Origin: Deltaproteobacteria bacterium ADurb.Bin207 | GTDB lineage: Bacteria > Myxococcota_A > Polyangia > Polyangiales > Polyangiaceae | Assembly (NCBI GenBank): GCA_002070115.1 | Contig: MWCO01000025.1 | Span: forward strand, 1-64,000 | DNA: 64,000 bases | Direction of reading: 5' to 3' | Shown: piece after piece, positions 43,543-51,920 of the stretch | Layout: each line of letters begins with the position of its first letter | Numbering within the stretch: the stretch's first letter is position 1 | Program-made: the position numbers and the translations under genes | Notes under the pieces: generated by a model | What the model was told of the DNA's origin: nothing | Seen by the model: only the letters and a program-made list of their open reading frames with translations | Database searches by the model: none

Positions 43543-45419
43543 TTCCCAGCCTTTCGCCGCACGGCCAAAAGACGGCTCAACTCCGTCGCCTGGTTCAACA
43601 AGGCGATGGCCTGCTGTTGATTGGCCGATGGGTCATAACGCAGGGTTTCACAGGCTTCCAACACCTCGACGGTGCTACGGGCGGCGGCGTCGGAGATACC
43701 CACGTCGGTCAGTCGAGCGGGAAGATCGGTACGCAACACTCCCCTGGATTTGATCGCCGTCGCGGCTTCGATCATCGCATGCACAGCCTTTTCCACTTCG
43801 GCCGCGGCGTCGGTGAAACGCTCCTGTTTGCAAGCGATTTTGGCTTCTTGCAGGGATATTTTTCCCTTTCGCCCCAGGGATTGGCGCCATTTCGTCACCG
43901 AACGGCGCGCTTTCCCTGCCATGTTCCACACGGCTCCCCCCATGACGATCGCCAGGGGCGAGGCGAATAACGCAATCCAATACCAGAGCGTATCCGTGAT
44001 CGGAGAGCTGATCCGCGGCGCCGTCCCCAGCGCCGTTCGCGGTTCTGCCACGGTTTCGAAACGATCGAGATCGGTTTTGATTTCCGGAGCCGACGCGTGT
44101 TGTCGAACCGTGACCTGCCCCAGTCGAGCTTTGGCGACCCCATAACGTTCGCGTTGGGGGTCATAGAATGGGAGCTCGATCTGCCCCAGATCCACGGTTC
44201 CAGGATCATGAAGCTTGACGATATAGGAAAAAACACGTTCGCCCCGGATGCGGCCGTCCACGGCCTCTATATTTTCTTTGATATCCGGATCTAACCACTC
44301 AATCCCTTTTTTCGAGGGAGTGGTCAATGAAGATGGTAAATTTCCCGTTCCTTCGACTTTGATCCGAACCGAGATTCCTCCCCCTGCATCGATATCCCGC
44401 GGTTCGACCGTGGCCGTCATCGAGAAGTTACCAACATCTCCCGAGCGATATCCCATCGGACGCCCGAGGGTGGGCGCGTCTTGTACCCGAATCAAAAGGG
44501 GTTTGCTTTCGCGCATGACTTCGCCCCGCAGGCCGCGCCCAAGATATCCAATGCGCATGGGGCCAATGGTCAAGTCGCCCAAGCGCAGGGGGAAAAGGGC
44601 TACTTTTCGCACCAAGCGGGCATTCCACACCGCACTGCCGACGTCCGCCTGACGAACCCCCGGATCGTCGCTCGGGTCCAAGATGGGGAATTGTAAAAAG
44701 TCTGCGGCAGAAGGCTCTTGAATCGAGGTTTTTCGTACGCCGGCCGTTTGATAATACTCATAGACCGAAAGGGTTAGCTGCTCGCCGAGAACCACGGAGG
44801 TGTTATCCGTGACGGCGTGCAGAAAAACGCCTTGTGCCGGCGCGGCGCTGATCGCCAGGGCTGGATCCGTAGCGGGAGGCTCCGGCTCCGCGAAAGGTTG
44901 AAAAGGATCGTCGAAGACGTTTGGGAGCTTCGGAAGGCCAAAAATGTCAAATATATCAAAGGGATCGCGAGATCGCGGGCGCGCTGGGCCCGCTCCCGGT
45001 GGATGAACCGTCACGTCTACCACCGCTCCCGCATGAAGCTTGCCGCCATATATCACCGTGGGCGGACCAATTCGATACTGCCCCGGTCGCGTCGCCTCCA
45101 ACGTCCACGTCGCAACGATGCCCATTTGCTGAATGAGATTGGGCCCATGCAAGGTAACCTGCGTTTTGGGCATGATCGTGGGTCCGGAGCGTATCTTGAT
45201 GCCAGGAGGAAGCGGCAACGATGGGTTTTGGGGCGTTCGATCCGTAGCGCTCGCCATCGCGCTGAGCTGAATCGTAAAAGGCCGCCCCACTTCCGTTTCC
45301 CGCTCGCTTACCGCCGTTTCGAGCGACGGCGGCCGAGATTGCGCCTCGACCGTCGGCGCCGGCAAAAGCAGCGCGAAAGCCATGAGCACCAATACCGCAA
45401 AACGAAAAGTGCGCGTCAC
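43539..45419 (-). CDS. batD: BatD-family protein
   Basis: 626 residues, GTG start overlapping the stop of the TPR gene (GTGA). Signal LMAFALLLPAPTVEA, then Ig-like beta domains as in BatD: SETEVGRPFTIQLSAMASA-like VSERETEVGRPFTIQLSA, VATWTLEATRPGQYRIGPPTV, VFLHAVTDNTSVVLGEQLTLS and VRIKVEGTGNLPSS. One C-terminal membrane span near residue 483 (LWYWIALFASPLAIVMGGAVW) leads to a cytoplasmic helical tail. BatD proteins are periplasmic partners of VWA/MoxR systems. Its exact client is unknown. Confidence 0.9.
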   Translation of the reverse strand: MTRTFRFAVLVLMAFALLLPAPTVEAQSRPPSLETAVSERETEVGRPFTIQLSAMASATDRTPQNPSLPLPPGIKIRSGPTIMPKTQVTLHGPNLIQQMGIVATWTLEATRPGQYRIGPPTVIYGGKLHAGAVVDVTVHPPGAGPARPRSRDPFDIFDIFGLPKLPNVFDDPFQPFAEPEPPATDPALAISAAPAQGVFLHAVTDNTSVVLGEQLTLSVYEYYQTAGVRKTSIQEPSAADFLQFPILDPSDDPGVRQADVGSAVWNARLVRKVALFPLRLGDLTIGPMRIGYLGRGLRGEVMRESKPLLIRVQDAPTLGRPMGYRSGDVGNFSMTATVEPRDIDAGGGISVRIKVEGTGNLPSSLTTPSKKGIEWLDPDIKENIEAVDGRIRGERVFSYIVKLHDPGTVDLGQIELPFYDPQRERYGVAKARLGQVTVRQHASAPEIKTDLDRFETVAEPRTALGTAPRISSPITDTLWYWIALFASPLAIVMGGAVWNMAGKARRSVTKWRQSLGRKGKISLQEAKIACKQERFTDAAAEVEKAVHAMIEAATAIKSRGVLRTDLPARLTDVGISDAAARSTVEVLEACETLRYDPSANQQQAIALLNQATELSRLLAVRRKAGK

Positions 45420-46408
45420 TTGTCGACCATACCCCGTACCTGGCGTCTTGCCGCATTCCTTCGTGCATCCTCGAGTTGCACCGTGGGAGCCGCTTCGAGC
45501 ATGTCCAGAATTCGGTCATCTTGCGTTTGGGGTTGTGGCGGAGGCTGCTTGTCCCCGTCCGGTTGTCCCGCATCCGGTTGCTTGTTCTCATCGTCCGGAG
45601 CCGAGCCATCCCCACCGTCCGGCGCACCATCCCCACCGCCCGAATCCTCGGAGGGAGCGTCTTGCTTGCCTTCGTCCCCAGATTCTTTCGGTCCATCCTC
45701 GCCGCCTTCCGGAGAGCCAGAATCCGTGTCCGGCGACGTATCCTGGGAAGCATCTTGCTCGTCCTGGGCGTCCTGCCCCGCGTCACGTTCGTTTTCCTCG
45801 ATGCGACGCAACGCAATGGCGCGATTCCAGGCCGCATCGCGCCCAACCTCGTCTCCCGCATCGGGCTCCACGCCAGGAATCAAACGCAGCGCTTCGTCGT
45901 AGGCACGAACCGCATCTCGATAGTTTCTTCGCAAAAACTCGAGGTTTCCTTCCAGGTATCGCGCTCGCGCCGCCAGGTCCACCGGCAGATCCGCAGACGA
46001 ACCGATCGCCCTTAGCAACTTGAGCGCACAGGTTACCTGTTCGGAACGAAGCTCCATCTGTTGTTTCTGTTCATCGGTCGGCCCCCCATCGCCAATCGAA
46101 CTCTCTTCTTCCCCAAACCGTGCACCGAATTTTTCACCAAGAAGGAAAAGCGCCAGGCCCAGGTCGAAAGAGGCATTGGAACGAGCGCGCGCCAGGTCCG
46201 TCACGCCAATCTCGCCTTTCTCGCACTTGCCTGTCCCCAAATAAGCCTGCAACAATTCCGCGGCCGGGCCCGCCTCCCCCGCATCCAACGCCTCGATCGC
46301 TCGATCGACTTGCGGCGCGTTGCGCTCGAACACCCGGTCCGGTTCCATCCCGCAGCCAGGTAAAACCAGCCAAGCCGCGAGCAGCCATCCACCCACACGG
46401 CTACGCAT
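45416..46408 (-). CDS. BatC-like TPR lipoprotein with long acidic tail
   Basis: 330 residues from the ATG at 46408 (MRSRVGGWLL); its start overlaps the BatB end by eight bases. Signal ends VLPGCGMEP, a lipobox. TPR-type helices follow (VDRAIEALDAGEAGPAAELLQAYLG, FDLGLALFLLGEKFG, RARYLEGNLEFLRRNYRDAVRAYDEALRL), then about 90 residues of Asp/Glu/Gly/Gln repeats (DAGQDAQDEQDASQD, GGDGAPDGGDGSAPDD) and a short basic end. The tail is likely disordered and surface-exposed. Confidence 0.8.
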   Translation of the reverse strand: MRSRVGGWLLAAWLVLPGCGMEPDRVFERNAPQVDRAIEALDAGEAGPAAELLQAYLGTGKCEKGEIGVTDLARARSNASFDLGLALFLLGEKFGARFGEEESSIGDGGPTDEQKQQMELRSEQVTCALKLLRAIGSSADLPVDLAARARYLEGNLEFLRRNYRDAVRAYDEALRLIPGVEPDAGDEVGRDAAWNRAIALRRIEENERDAGQDAQDEQDASQDTSPDTDSGSPEGGEDGPKESGDEGKQDAPSEDSGGGDGAPDGGDGSAPDDENKQPDAGQPDGDKQPPPQPQTQDDRILDMLEAAPTVQLEDARRNAARRQVRGMVDK

Positions 46409-47486
46409 ATCCCACCGTTCCCTTTCCCGAGCGCCTTGGAGGCTTTTTCTCCTCAATCTCTACAGTGTTTTTGCGTTTTTTCGCCTGCCCGATGAATGTT
46501 TCGACCACCAACAACAGCAACGCCAGCCCCAGCGGATAAAAGTATACATCCGCATACAATGTTTCTACCTTTTCCGATAATTCAGATTGCATCATCTGCT
46601 CGAGTTGACGTGACAAGACATCGATGCCCGTCGAGCCCCGCTCGGAACGAATGACCGTGCCCCCTGCAGCCTGGGCAATGGCTACGAGCTGTTCTTCTCC
46701 TTCGGCGGAAAGGGAGGTCATCAGGGGAAGACCGTCTTCGCCACGACGATGTCCCGAGACGCTTCCGGTGGAATCCACGTCGGGGACAGGTTCGGGGGTA
46801 CGACTGCCGATCTGTACGACATGGATGGTGGTGCCCGCATCAGCGATGGTTTTTGCCACGTTGACCGGACTGCCTTCGAGATCTTCGCCATCGGTAATGA
46901 GCACGATGACGCGGCGATGGTCTTTTGATTTGGGGTCGCGGGAGAGCAATTCGTTAGCGCGATTCAGAGCGCGAGCGATGGCGGTTCCTCCCACGGGCAT
47001 ATCATTGGGTTCGAGTTGGCGAAAAAACTGGGCAATGGCCATTCCATCGGAAGTGAGAGGAAAACCGATGGGTTCGCCCGCGAAAGCCACTGCCGCGAAT
47101 CGAGCGCCAGGAAGATCTTTGACGAGGCGCGCGACCTCGGCTTTCGCGCGGCTGATGCGCGAAGGTACGACGTCGCGTGCATACATACTCTTCGAGTAAT
47201 CGAGCACGATCACGACATCGAGATTGGTGGCGGGAATCAAACGCGTTCCTCTTCCATATTGCGGCTGCGCCATCGCAAGGAATGCGAGCGCGGTAGCGAA
47301 AACCAGAAGCACTCCTTTGGCGGCGCGACGCTTTCCCGCGGCTTCGGTCATGAGCGCCCCAACCCGTTCGGATTCACCGAATCGTCGGAGCGCTCTGACC
47401 AGGGCCACCCCCCCGGCGATCAGCATGGCGGCCACCACCAACGCTGCAGCCGTGCCCAACAACCACCAGGGTTCCGCAAATCTCAT
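46401..47486 (-). CDS. BatB-like VWA membrane protein
   Basis: 361 residues. Two N-terminal spans (PWWLLGTAAALVVAAMLIAGGVALV, GVLLVFATALAFLAMA), then a von Willebrand A domain with MIDAS DYSKSM (about residue 95), a Thr/Ser loop and TDGEDLEG. The Ser in DxSxS is kept although the usual DxSGS is DYSKS. A C-terminal span (YFYPLGLALLLLVVETFIG) and basic tail follow. Starts inside the BatA stop (ATGA). Bat VWA proteins bind partner proteins through the metal site. Confidence 0.9.
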   Translation of the reverse strand: MRFAEPWWLLGTAAALVVAAMLIAGGVALVRALRRFGESERVGALMTEAAGKRRAAKGVLLVFATALAFLAMAQPQYGRGTRLIPATNLDVVIVLDYSKSMYARDVVPSRISRAKAEVARLVKDLPGARFAAVAFAGEPIGFPLTSDGMAIAQFFRQLEPNDMPVGGTAIARALNRANELLSRDPKSKDHRRVIVLITDGEDLEGSPVNVAKTIADAGTTIHVVQIGSRTPEPVPDVDSTGSVSGHRRGEDGLPLMTSLSAEGEEQLVAIAQAAGGTVIRSERGSTGIDVLSRQLEQMMQSELSEKVETLYADVYFYPLGLALLLLVVETFIGQAKKRKNTVEIEEKKPPRRSGKGTVGYA

Positions 47487-48676
47487 GGGAACCTCCGCAG
47501 CATCCAGGCCCGACTCAAGGCATCCAAGGCCACGAGCCATACTCCCGGCAGAAGCAACAGCACGAATAAGTCCTCGTAGGTGGCCTGGCTCGCCTCGAAG
47601 CGCGTCTTTTCCAGGTTGTCGAGCACGTCATGCATGCTTTCTCGAAGCGCTTTCGCATCCGTGGCCACATACGCTTCGCCCCCCGTAGTTTTCGCAATCT
47701 CGTGCAACAGCTCCGGATTGACCGGGAAACGACGTTGCACGTAACGAGGATGACCGAATAAATCCACGCCATCCTGCACGTCCACATCGTCGCCGTTGCC
47801 GATTTGAATGGTGTACACCCGACACCCCACCACCGTTGCCAGATGCGCGGCATATTGGGGGGCGATGGCCCCCGCATTCGAATCCCCATCGGTCAAAAGC
47901 ACCACGGCTTTGGAACGTGCATCGCTTCTTCGTAGCCGAGCTACCGCAACACCAAGGGCATCACCAATGGCTGTGGCCGTGCCATCGATCAAGTCCAACG
48001 TCATTTTGCCGACGAGCGTATCGAGAAGTTGATAATCGAGCGTGGGAGGCGACAAGACGTAAGCGGATTTTCCGAAGACCACGACACCGATGCGATCCGT
48101 TTTTCGCAAGGAAATGAAGTCCTGCATTACGTATTTCGCGATATCCAGACGGGTTGGACGCAACCCTTTGGGAACGGCTCGACGCGGCAATTCCGAAGCC
48201 GGCGCGTCCATGACCGCTCGCATGGAACCGGAAAGATCCAACACCAGCACGATGTCGATGCCCAATTCATCCGTGCTTTCCGGACGCATCATCGAGATGG
48301 GTTGCGCCAGAGCCATCACAAGCATCGTGATCGCCGCGGCACGAAAAATACCGGGAAGGTCTTTCAAGCGCGCTCGCCATCCCTGCGGCCCTTGCAGGAA
48401 TGGATGGAGCGTACCCATTCGCATTCTGGGCAAACGGTTATCCTCTCCCAGCGTTCCGCGCCATAACACGATCGGCGCCAGCAACAACAGAAGCAACGCC
48501 CAAGGATGACGCCAGGTGACATGAAGCCAATTCCATCCCCGCATCGCCAACGGATACGCGAAAGCAAGGGCCATCACCGCGATTAGAAGAGCCAACAAAA
48601 TGAGTACGCGAATCGCGGTGCGACGCCCCTGTTGCTTTTTCGGAGTCGAAGAAGGCGAAATCGAAGTTTTTTTCAT
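47483..48676 (-). CDS. BatA-like VWA membrane protein
   Basis: 397 residues. An N-terminal basic segment, spans VLILLALLIAVMALAFAY and ALLLLLLAPIVLWRG, then a third near residue 115 and a VWA domain with a full MIDAS, DLSGSM (about residue 145), DGTATAIGDAL and LLTDGDSNAG. C-terminal span DLFVLLLLPGVWLVALDAL. Overlaps its upstream neighbour by four bases, as do all junctions of this block. Partner of the MoxR ATPase by family knowledge. Confidence 0.92.
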   Translation of the reverse strand: MKKTSISPSSTPKKQQGRRTAIRVLILLALLIAVMALAFAYPLAMRGWNWLHVTWRHPWALLLLLLAPIVLWRGTLGEDNRLPRMRMGTLHPFLQGPQGWRARLKDLPGIFRAAAITMLVMALAQPISMMRPESTDELGIDIVLVLDLSGSMRAVMDAPASELPRRAVPKGLRPTRLDIAKYVMQDFISLRKTDRIGVVVFGKSAYVLSPPTLDYQLLDTLVGKMTLDLIDGTATAIGDALGVAVARLRRSDARSKAVVLLTDGDSNAGAIAPQYAAHLATVVGCRVYTIQIGNGDDVDVQDGVDLFGHPRYVQRRFPVNPELLHEIAKTTGGEAYVATDAKALRESMHDVLDNLEKTRFEASQATYEDLFVLLLLPGVWLVALDALSRAWMLRRFP

Positions 48677-49887
48677 GTCTCGCCCTCCTGTTTCGAACTC
48701 TTGGAATCCTCAGAGGTCGCAGCAGACGAAGGCGGCATCGATGCGGGCATGGTCGCTTTTACGATTTTTTCCGCCATATCCAGCAGTTGATCACATTGTT
48801 CATTCGTCGGTGACCAGCGTGCGAACTTCACCAAATCACTATCGAAAAGCAGTTGGCGAATATCGTCAAAGACCAGCAACGGCGGTTGAATCTTCTCCAA
48901 GGCTCGAAGCGTTTCGGACGTCGTGGACTCGATCCCGTCGAAACCGAATCGGGCTCCAAGATAAATCCGAACAATATCCGATACTTGATCGACATGCTCC
49001 CCCCGCTCCGCATCATCGTGCGGTTGCAGGCCACGAAGTCGATGCAACGATTCCAAAGCCACTTCCCAGGGGGGGCGTGGAGGCGGAGGGGGAATCGGAG
49101 GCTTGGGGCGCCGTTGCCACCACAAAATGAACCACAGCGCCAGAGCGGCTACCACGACGCCAATCAATCCACCGTAGGTAAGGTCGCGAGCTAGCGTCCA
49201 GACCTCACGCTGGGGCCTCGGTTCGGGATTGCCTAGGGGTGCTGCTTCCGGCTCGTTCGCAATCGGTTCATCCACGATGATCGTATGCGGCGTGGTGCAT
49301 AGCGTCAGCACTTCACCGCTGGCTCGAGATACCGCGATGGGGATCGGCGGCAACGTGAGTTCATGGCGTCCCGGCTTGGCCGGAAGTGATAAAAAGTGAA
49401 CACGAACGTTTGTGGTAGCCTTGTCACGTTCCTCGTGGCGAGTCAGCGTGGGCCGAGAACCGCCGTTGGGATTGGGAAGTTCGAACCCGGCGCTCGAAAG
49501 CGCGCGCGCGGCATCGCTATCGGCTTGAATCCGAAAACCGTTCGGAAGAACCGTTTCCCCAAGGCCATGTTCGAGTTGAATCTCCAGCGTCAACGCGTGA
49601 CCGGCCAGCCCCCGCGTAGGAAAAGTATTGGTCAGCTTGGGACGCGTGGCTCCTTCAGGAACGTGCTCCACACAACTGGCCCAGATTCGCCCTGCATCTT
49701 CCCCAATCGGTAGCGCGTCGGTGCCAGCCTCCGATGGACCGGCGTCGGCTCGAGGTTGTCGCGCTACGTCCGCATCCGAAACCGAGCCGTCTACTGCCGC
49801 TTCCGAAGAAGCATCTTGCGCGGAGGCTTGACCGCCTAACGTCAATCCCAGCCCTAGCAGGAGCCCAAAAGCCTTCCCACGTTTCAT
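48673..49887 (-). CDS. Membrane protein of the MoxR/Bat operon, DUF4381-like C-terminus
   Basis: 404 residues from the ATG at 49887 (MKRGKAFGLL), which overlaps the DUF58 stop by four bases. Signal LLLGLGLTLGGQASAQ, Asp/Ala-rich spacer, then a periplasmic beta domain (LTLEIQLEHGLGETVL, VRVHFLSLPAKPGRHELTLPPIPI). One span, YGGLIGVVVAALALWFILWW, and a cytoplasmic helical domain with WEVALESLHRLRGL, DIVRIYLGARFGFDGIESTTSETLRAL and SDLVKFARWSP, which matches the DUF4381-type C-terminus found between DUF58 and VWA genes. Function unknown beyond this context. Confidence 0.8.
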   Translation of the reverse strand: MKRGKAFGLLLGLGLTLGGQASAQDASSEAAVDGSVSDADVARQPRADAGPSEAGTDALPIGEDAGRIWASCVEHVPEGATRPKLTNTFPTRGLAGHALTLEIQLEHGLGETVLPNGFRIQADSDAARALSSAGFELPNPNGGSRPTLTRHEERDKATTNVRVHFLSLPAKPGRHELTLPPIPIAVSRASGEVLTLCTTPHTIIVDEPIANEPEAAPLGNPEPRPQREVWTLARDLTYGGLIGVVVAALALWFILWWQRRPKPPIPPPPPRPPWEVALESLHRLRGLQPHDDAERGEHVDQVSDIVRIYLGARFGFDGIESTTSETLRALEKIQPPLLVFDDIRQLLFDSDLVKFARWSPTNEQCDQLLDMAEKIVKATMPASMPPSSAATSEDSKSSKQEGET

Positions 49888-50768
49888 CGCGAACGAACCC
49901 TTTTGGCGCGATGAGCGAATAAGTCGCGCAATGGCGCTACGAAAGAACCATCGGTCCTCACGACGCACAAATCCAGCTTATGCTTGCGAAAAACGCGAAT
50001 GCGCTCGTCTCGCACCGCTTTCATGCTTTGTGCGTAATGCTCGCGCACGCGGGCATCCGACGTGTCCACCGTGATCGATTCACCCGATTCGAGATCCTCG
50101 AATGTTGCAAGCCCAACGTCGGGCAAGGATTCGTCGCGAGGATCGACGAGCATGACCGGGATGATATCGTGTTTTGCCGAGGCAAGAGCCATGGCGCGCT
50201 CGAATCCGTCATCGAAAAAATCGCTGATGACAAAGGCAAGGCTGCGGCGGCGAGCTACTTTGACCAAGGTTTCGAAAGCGATGGCCAGGTTGGTTCCGTG
50301 GCTTTGGGGTTGGAAGGCAAGGATCTCGCGCACGACCCGGAGCACGTGTTTTTCGCCTTTTTTTGGCGGAACGAGCTTTTCCAGATGGTCGGAGGCAAGC
50401 ACGAGCCCGACGCGATCGTTGTTGTGAATGGCACTGAATGCGGCCAGGGCGGCGACCTCGCCGGCCACTTGCGACTTGGGGGCACGCACGGTTCCAAACA
50501 ACGACGATCCCGAGGCGTCCACCACCAGCATGACCGTAAGTTCTCGTTCTTCCACGAAAACTTTGACGAACGGTTCATTCATTCGCGCGGTGACGTTCCA
50601 GTCGATCTTGCGAACATCGTCGCCGCGCTGGTATTGCCGGACGTCGCGGAAAGCGAGACCTTGCCCCTTGAACACGGAAGTATAACTGCCCGACAGTTCT
50701 TCATTGGCAAGTTTCGCCGTGACGAACTCGATCTTCCTCAGTTGTTTGAGCAACTCCTTGGGAATCAT
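49884..50768 (-). CDS. DUF58 domain protein
   Basis: 294 residues. The DUF58 core is clear: FKGQGLAFRDVRQYQRGDDVRKIDWNVTARM, then a VWA-like part VMLVVDASGSSLFG with a near-complete MIDAS, and SLAFVISDFFDDGFERAM. No membrane span: cytoplasmic or membrane-associated partner of MoxR. Starts 12 bp after moxR and its stop is inside the next start. Confidence 0.94.
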   Translation of the reverse strand: MIPKELLKQLRKIEFVTAKLANEELSGSYTSVFKGQGLAFRDVRQYQRGDDVRKIDWNVTARMNEPFVKVFVEERELTVMLVVDASGSSLFGTVRAPKSQVAGEVAALAAFSAIHNNDRVGLVLASDHLEKLVPPKKGEKHVLRVVREILAFQPQSHGTNLAIAFETLVKVARRRSLAFVISDFFDDGFERAMALASAKHDIIPVMLVDPRDESLPDVGLATFEDLESGESITVDTSDARVREHYAQSMKAVRDERIRVFRKHKLDLCVVRTDGSFVAPLRDLFAHRAKRVRSR

Positions 50769-50780
50769 GAATGCGTAGCC

Positions 50781-51767
50781 CTAGGGAACCTCAACCGCCT
50801 CGAATACGCGACGCACCACGTCTTCGGTGGATACTTCTTCTGCTTCGGCCTCGTACGTGAGCACAAGGCGATGGCGCAGAACGTCAGGACCAATGGCTTT
50901 GATATCCTCCGGAGCGACATGCCCCCGACGTCGCAAAAAGGCGTGTGCTTTTCCGGCAAATGCAAGGGCGATGGAAGCGCGGGGGCTGGCGCCGTAGTGA
51001 ATGAGGCCCGCAAGATCCTTGATCCCGTAACGTTCGGGTTCTCGCGTGGCGCGCACCACATCCACGATGTATTGTTTGACACGTTCATCGGCGTAAATGT
51101 CGCGAACAACGCCACGGGCTTGCGAAAGCTGCTCGAGCGTGGCCACCGGTTTGACGGTGGCTGGAATGGGAGCGGTAACCCGATCGATGATCAGACGCTC
51201 TTCTTCGACGGATGGATAACCAACGCGAACCATGAGCATGAAACGGTCGACCTGAGCTTCGGGAAGAGGATACGTACCTTCCTGTTCGATGGGGTTTTGG
51301 GTAGCCATGACGAGGAAAGGGTCGGGCAAGTCGTAGGTGGTGTCTCCTAACGTTACTTGACGCTCTTGCATGGCTTCGAGCAGGGCGCTTTGGACTTTGG
51401 CAGGGGCGCGGTTGACTTCGTCAGCGAGCACGAAGTTGGCGAAAATGGGGCCGAGCTTCGAGGAAAACTCGCCTTTGTGGTGGTTGTAGACGACCGTTCC
51501 CGTCAGGTCCGCGGGCAATAAGTCTGGCGTGAACTGCACGCGCGCGAACTTTCCGGATAAGGCTTCGCAAACCGTTTTGACGCTCATGGTTTTCGCGAGC
51601 CCAGGAACGCCTTCGAGAAGAACGTGCCCGGAAGCGAGTAAACCGATGAGAATTCGCTCGACCATATACGTTTGACCGACGATGACCTTGCCGACTTCGG
51701 CGATGAGAGATTCGGTGAAGTCACTGTGCTTGGCCACGAGCTCATTGAGCGCGCGTACGTCCTGCAT
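50781..51767 (-). CDS. moxR: MoxR-family AAA+ ATPase
   Basis: 328 residues from the ATG at 51767 (MQDVRALNEL). AAA+ elements: Walker A LLEGVPGLAKTMSVK (about residue 54), Walker B FVLADEVNRAPAKVQ (about 114), sensor 1 FLVMATQNPIEQEGTYPLPEAQ and the VDRFM arginine region. MoxR proteins act with VWA partners as chaperones that assemble or activate envelope enzymes. It heads the operon; the 153 bp to the upstream regulator gene would hold the promoter. Confidence 0.95.
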   Translation of the reverse strand: MQDVRALNELVAKHSDFTESLIAEVGKVIVGQTYMVERILIGLLASGHVLLEGVPGLAKTMSVKTVCEALSGKFARVQFTPDLLPADLTGTVVYNHHKGEFSSKLGPIFANFVLADEVNRAPAKVQSALLEAMQERQVTLGDTTYDLPDPFLVMATQNPIEQEGTYPLPEAQVDRFMLMVRVGYPSVEEERLIIDRVTAPIPATVKPVATLEQLSQARGVVRDIYADERVKQYIVDVVRATREPERYGIKDLAGLIHYGASPRASIALAFAGKAHAFLRRRGHVAPEDIKAIGPDVLRHRLVLTYEAEAEEVSTEDVVRRVFEAVEVP

Positions 51768-51920
51768 GAACGAGAACCTCCAAAGCGAAAAAAAGGATGA
51801 ACAACCCGGGCGCCATGTATAGCCGCTCGGCCGCACGAGACAATCGAGAGTTGCAGGCTATTCCCAAGAATCGGTCAGCAGGTCATTATTTCGACAGAAA
51901 TACCCTTCGTTGCCCAAGGG

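Noticed and set aside
49980-51350. Long open frame antisense to DUF58 and moxR
   Set aside because: Crosses the junction of two real genes and lacks any recognisable domain.
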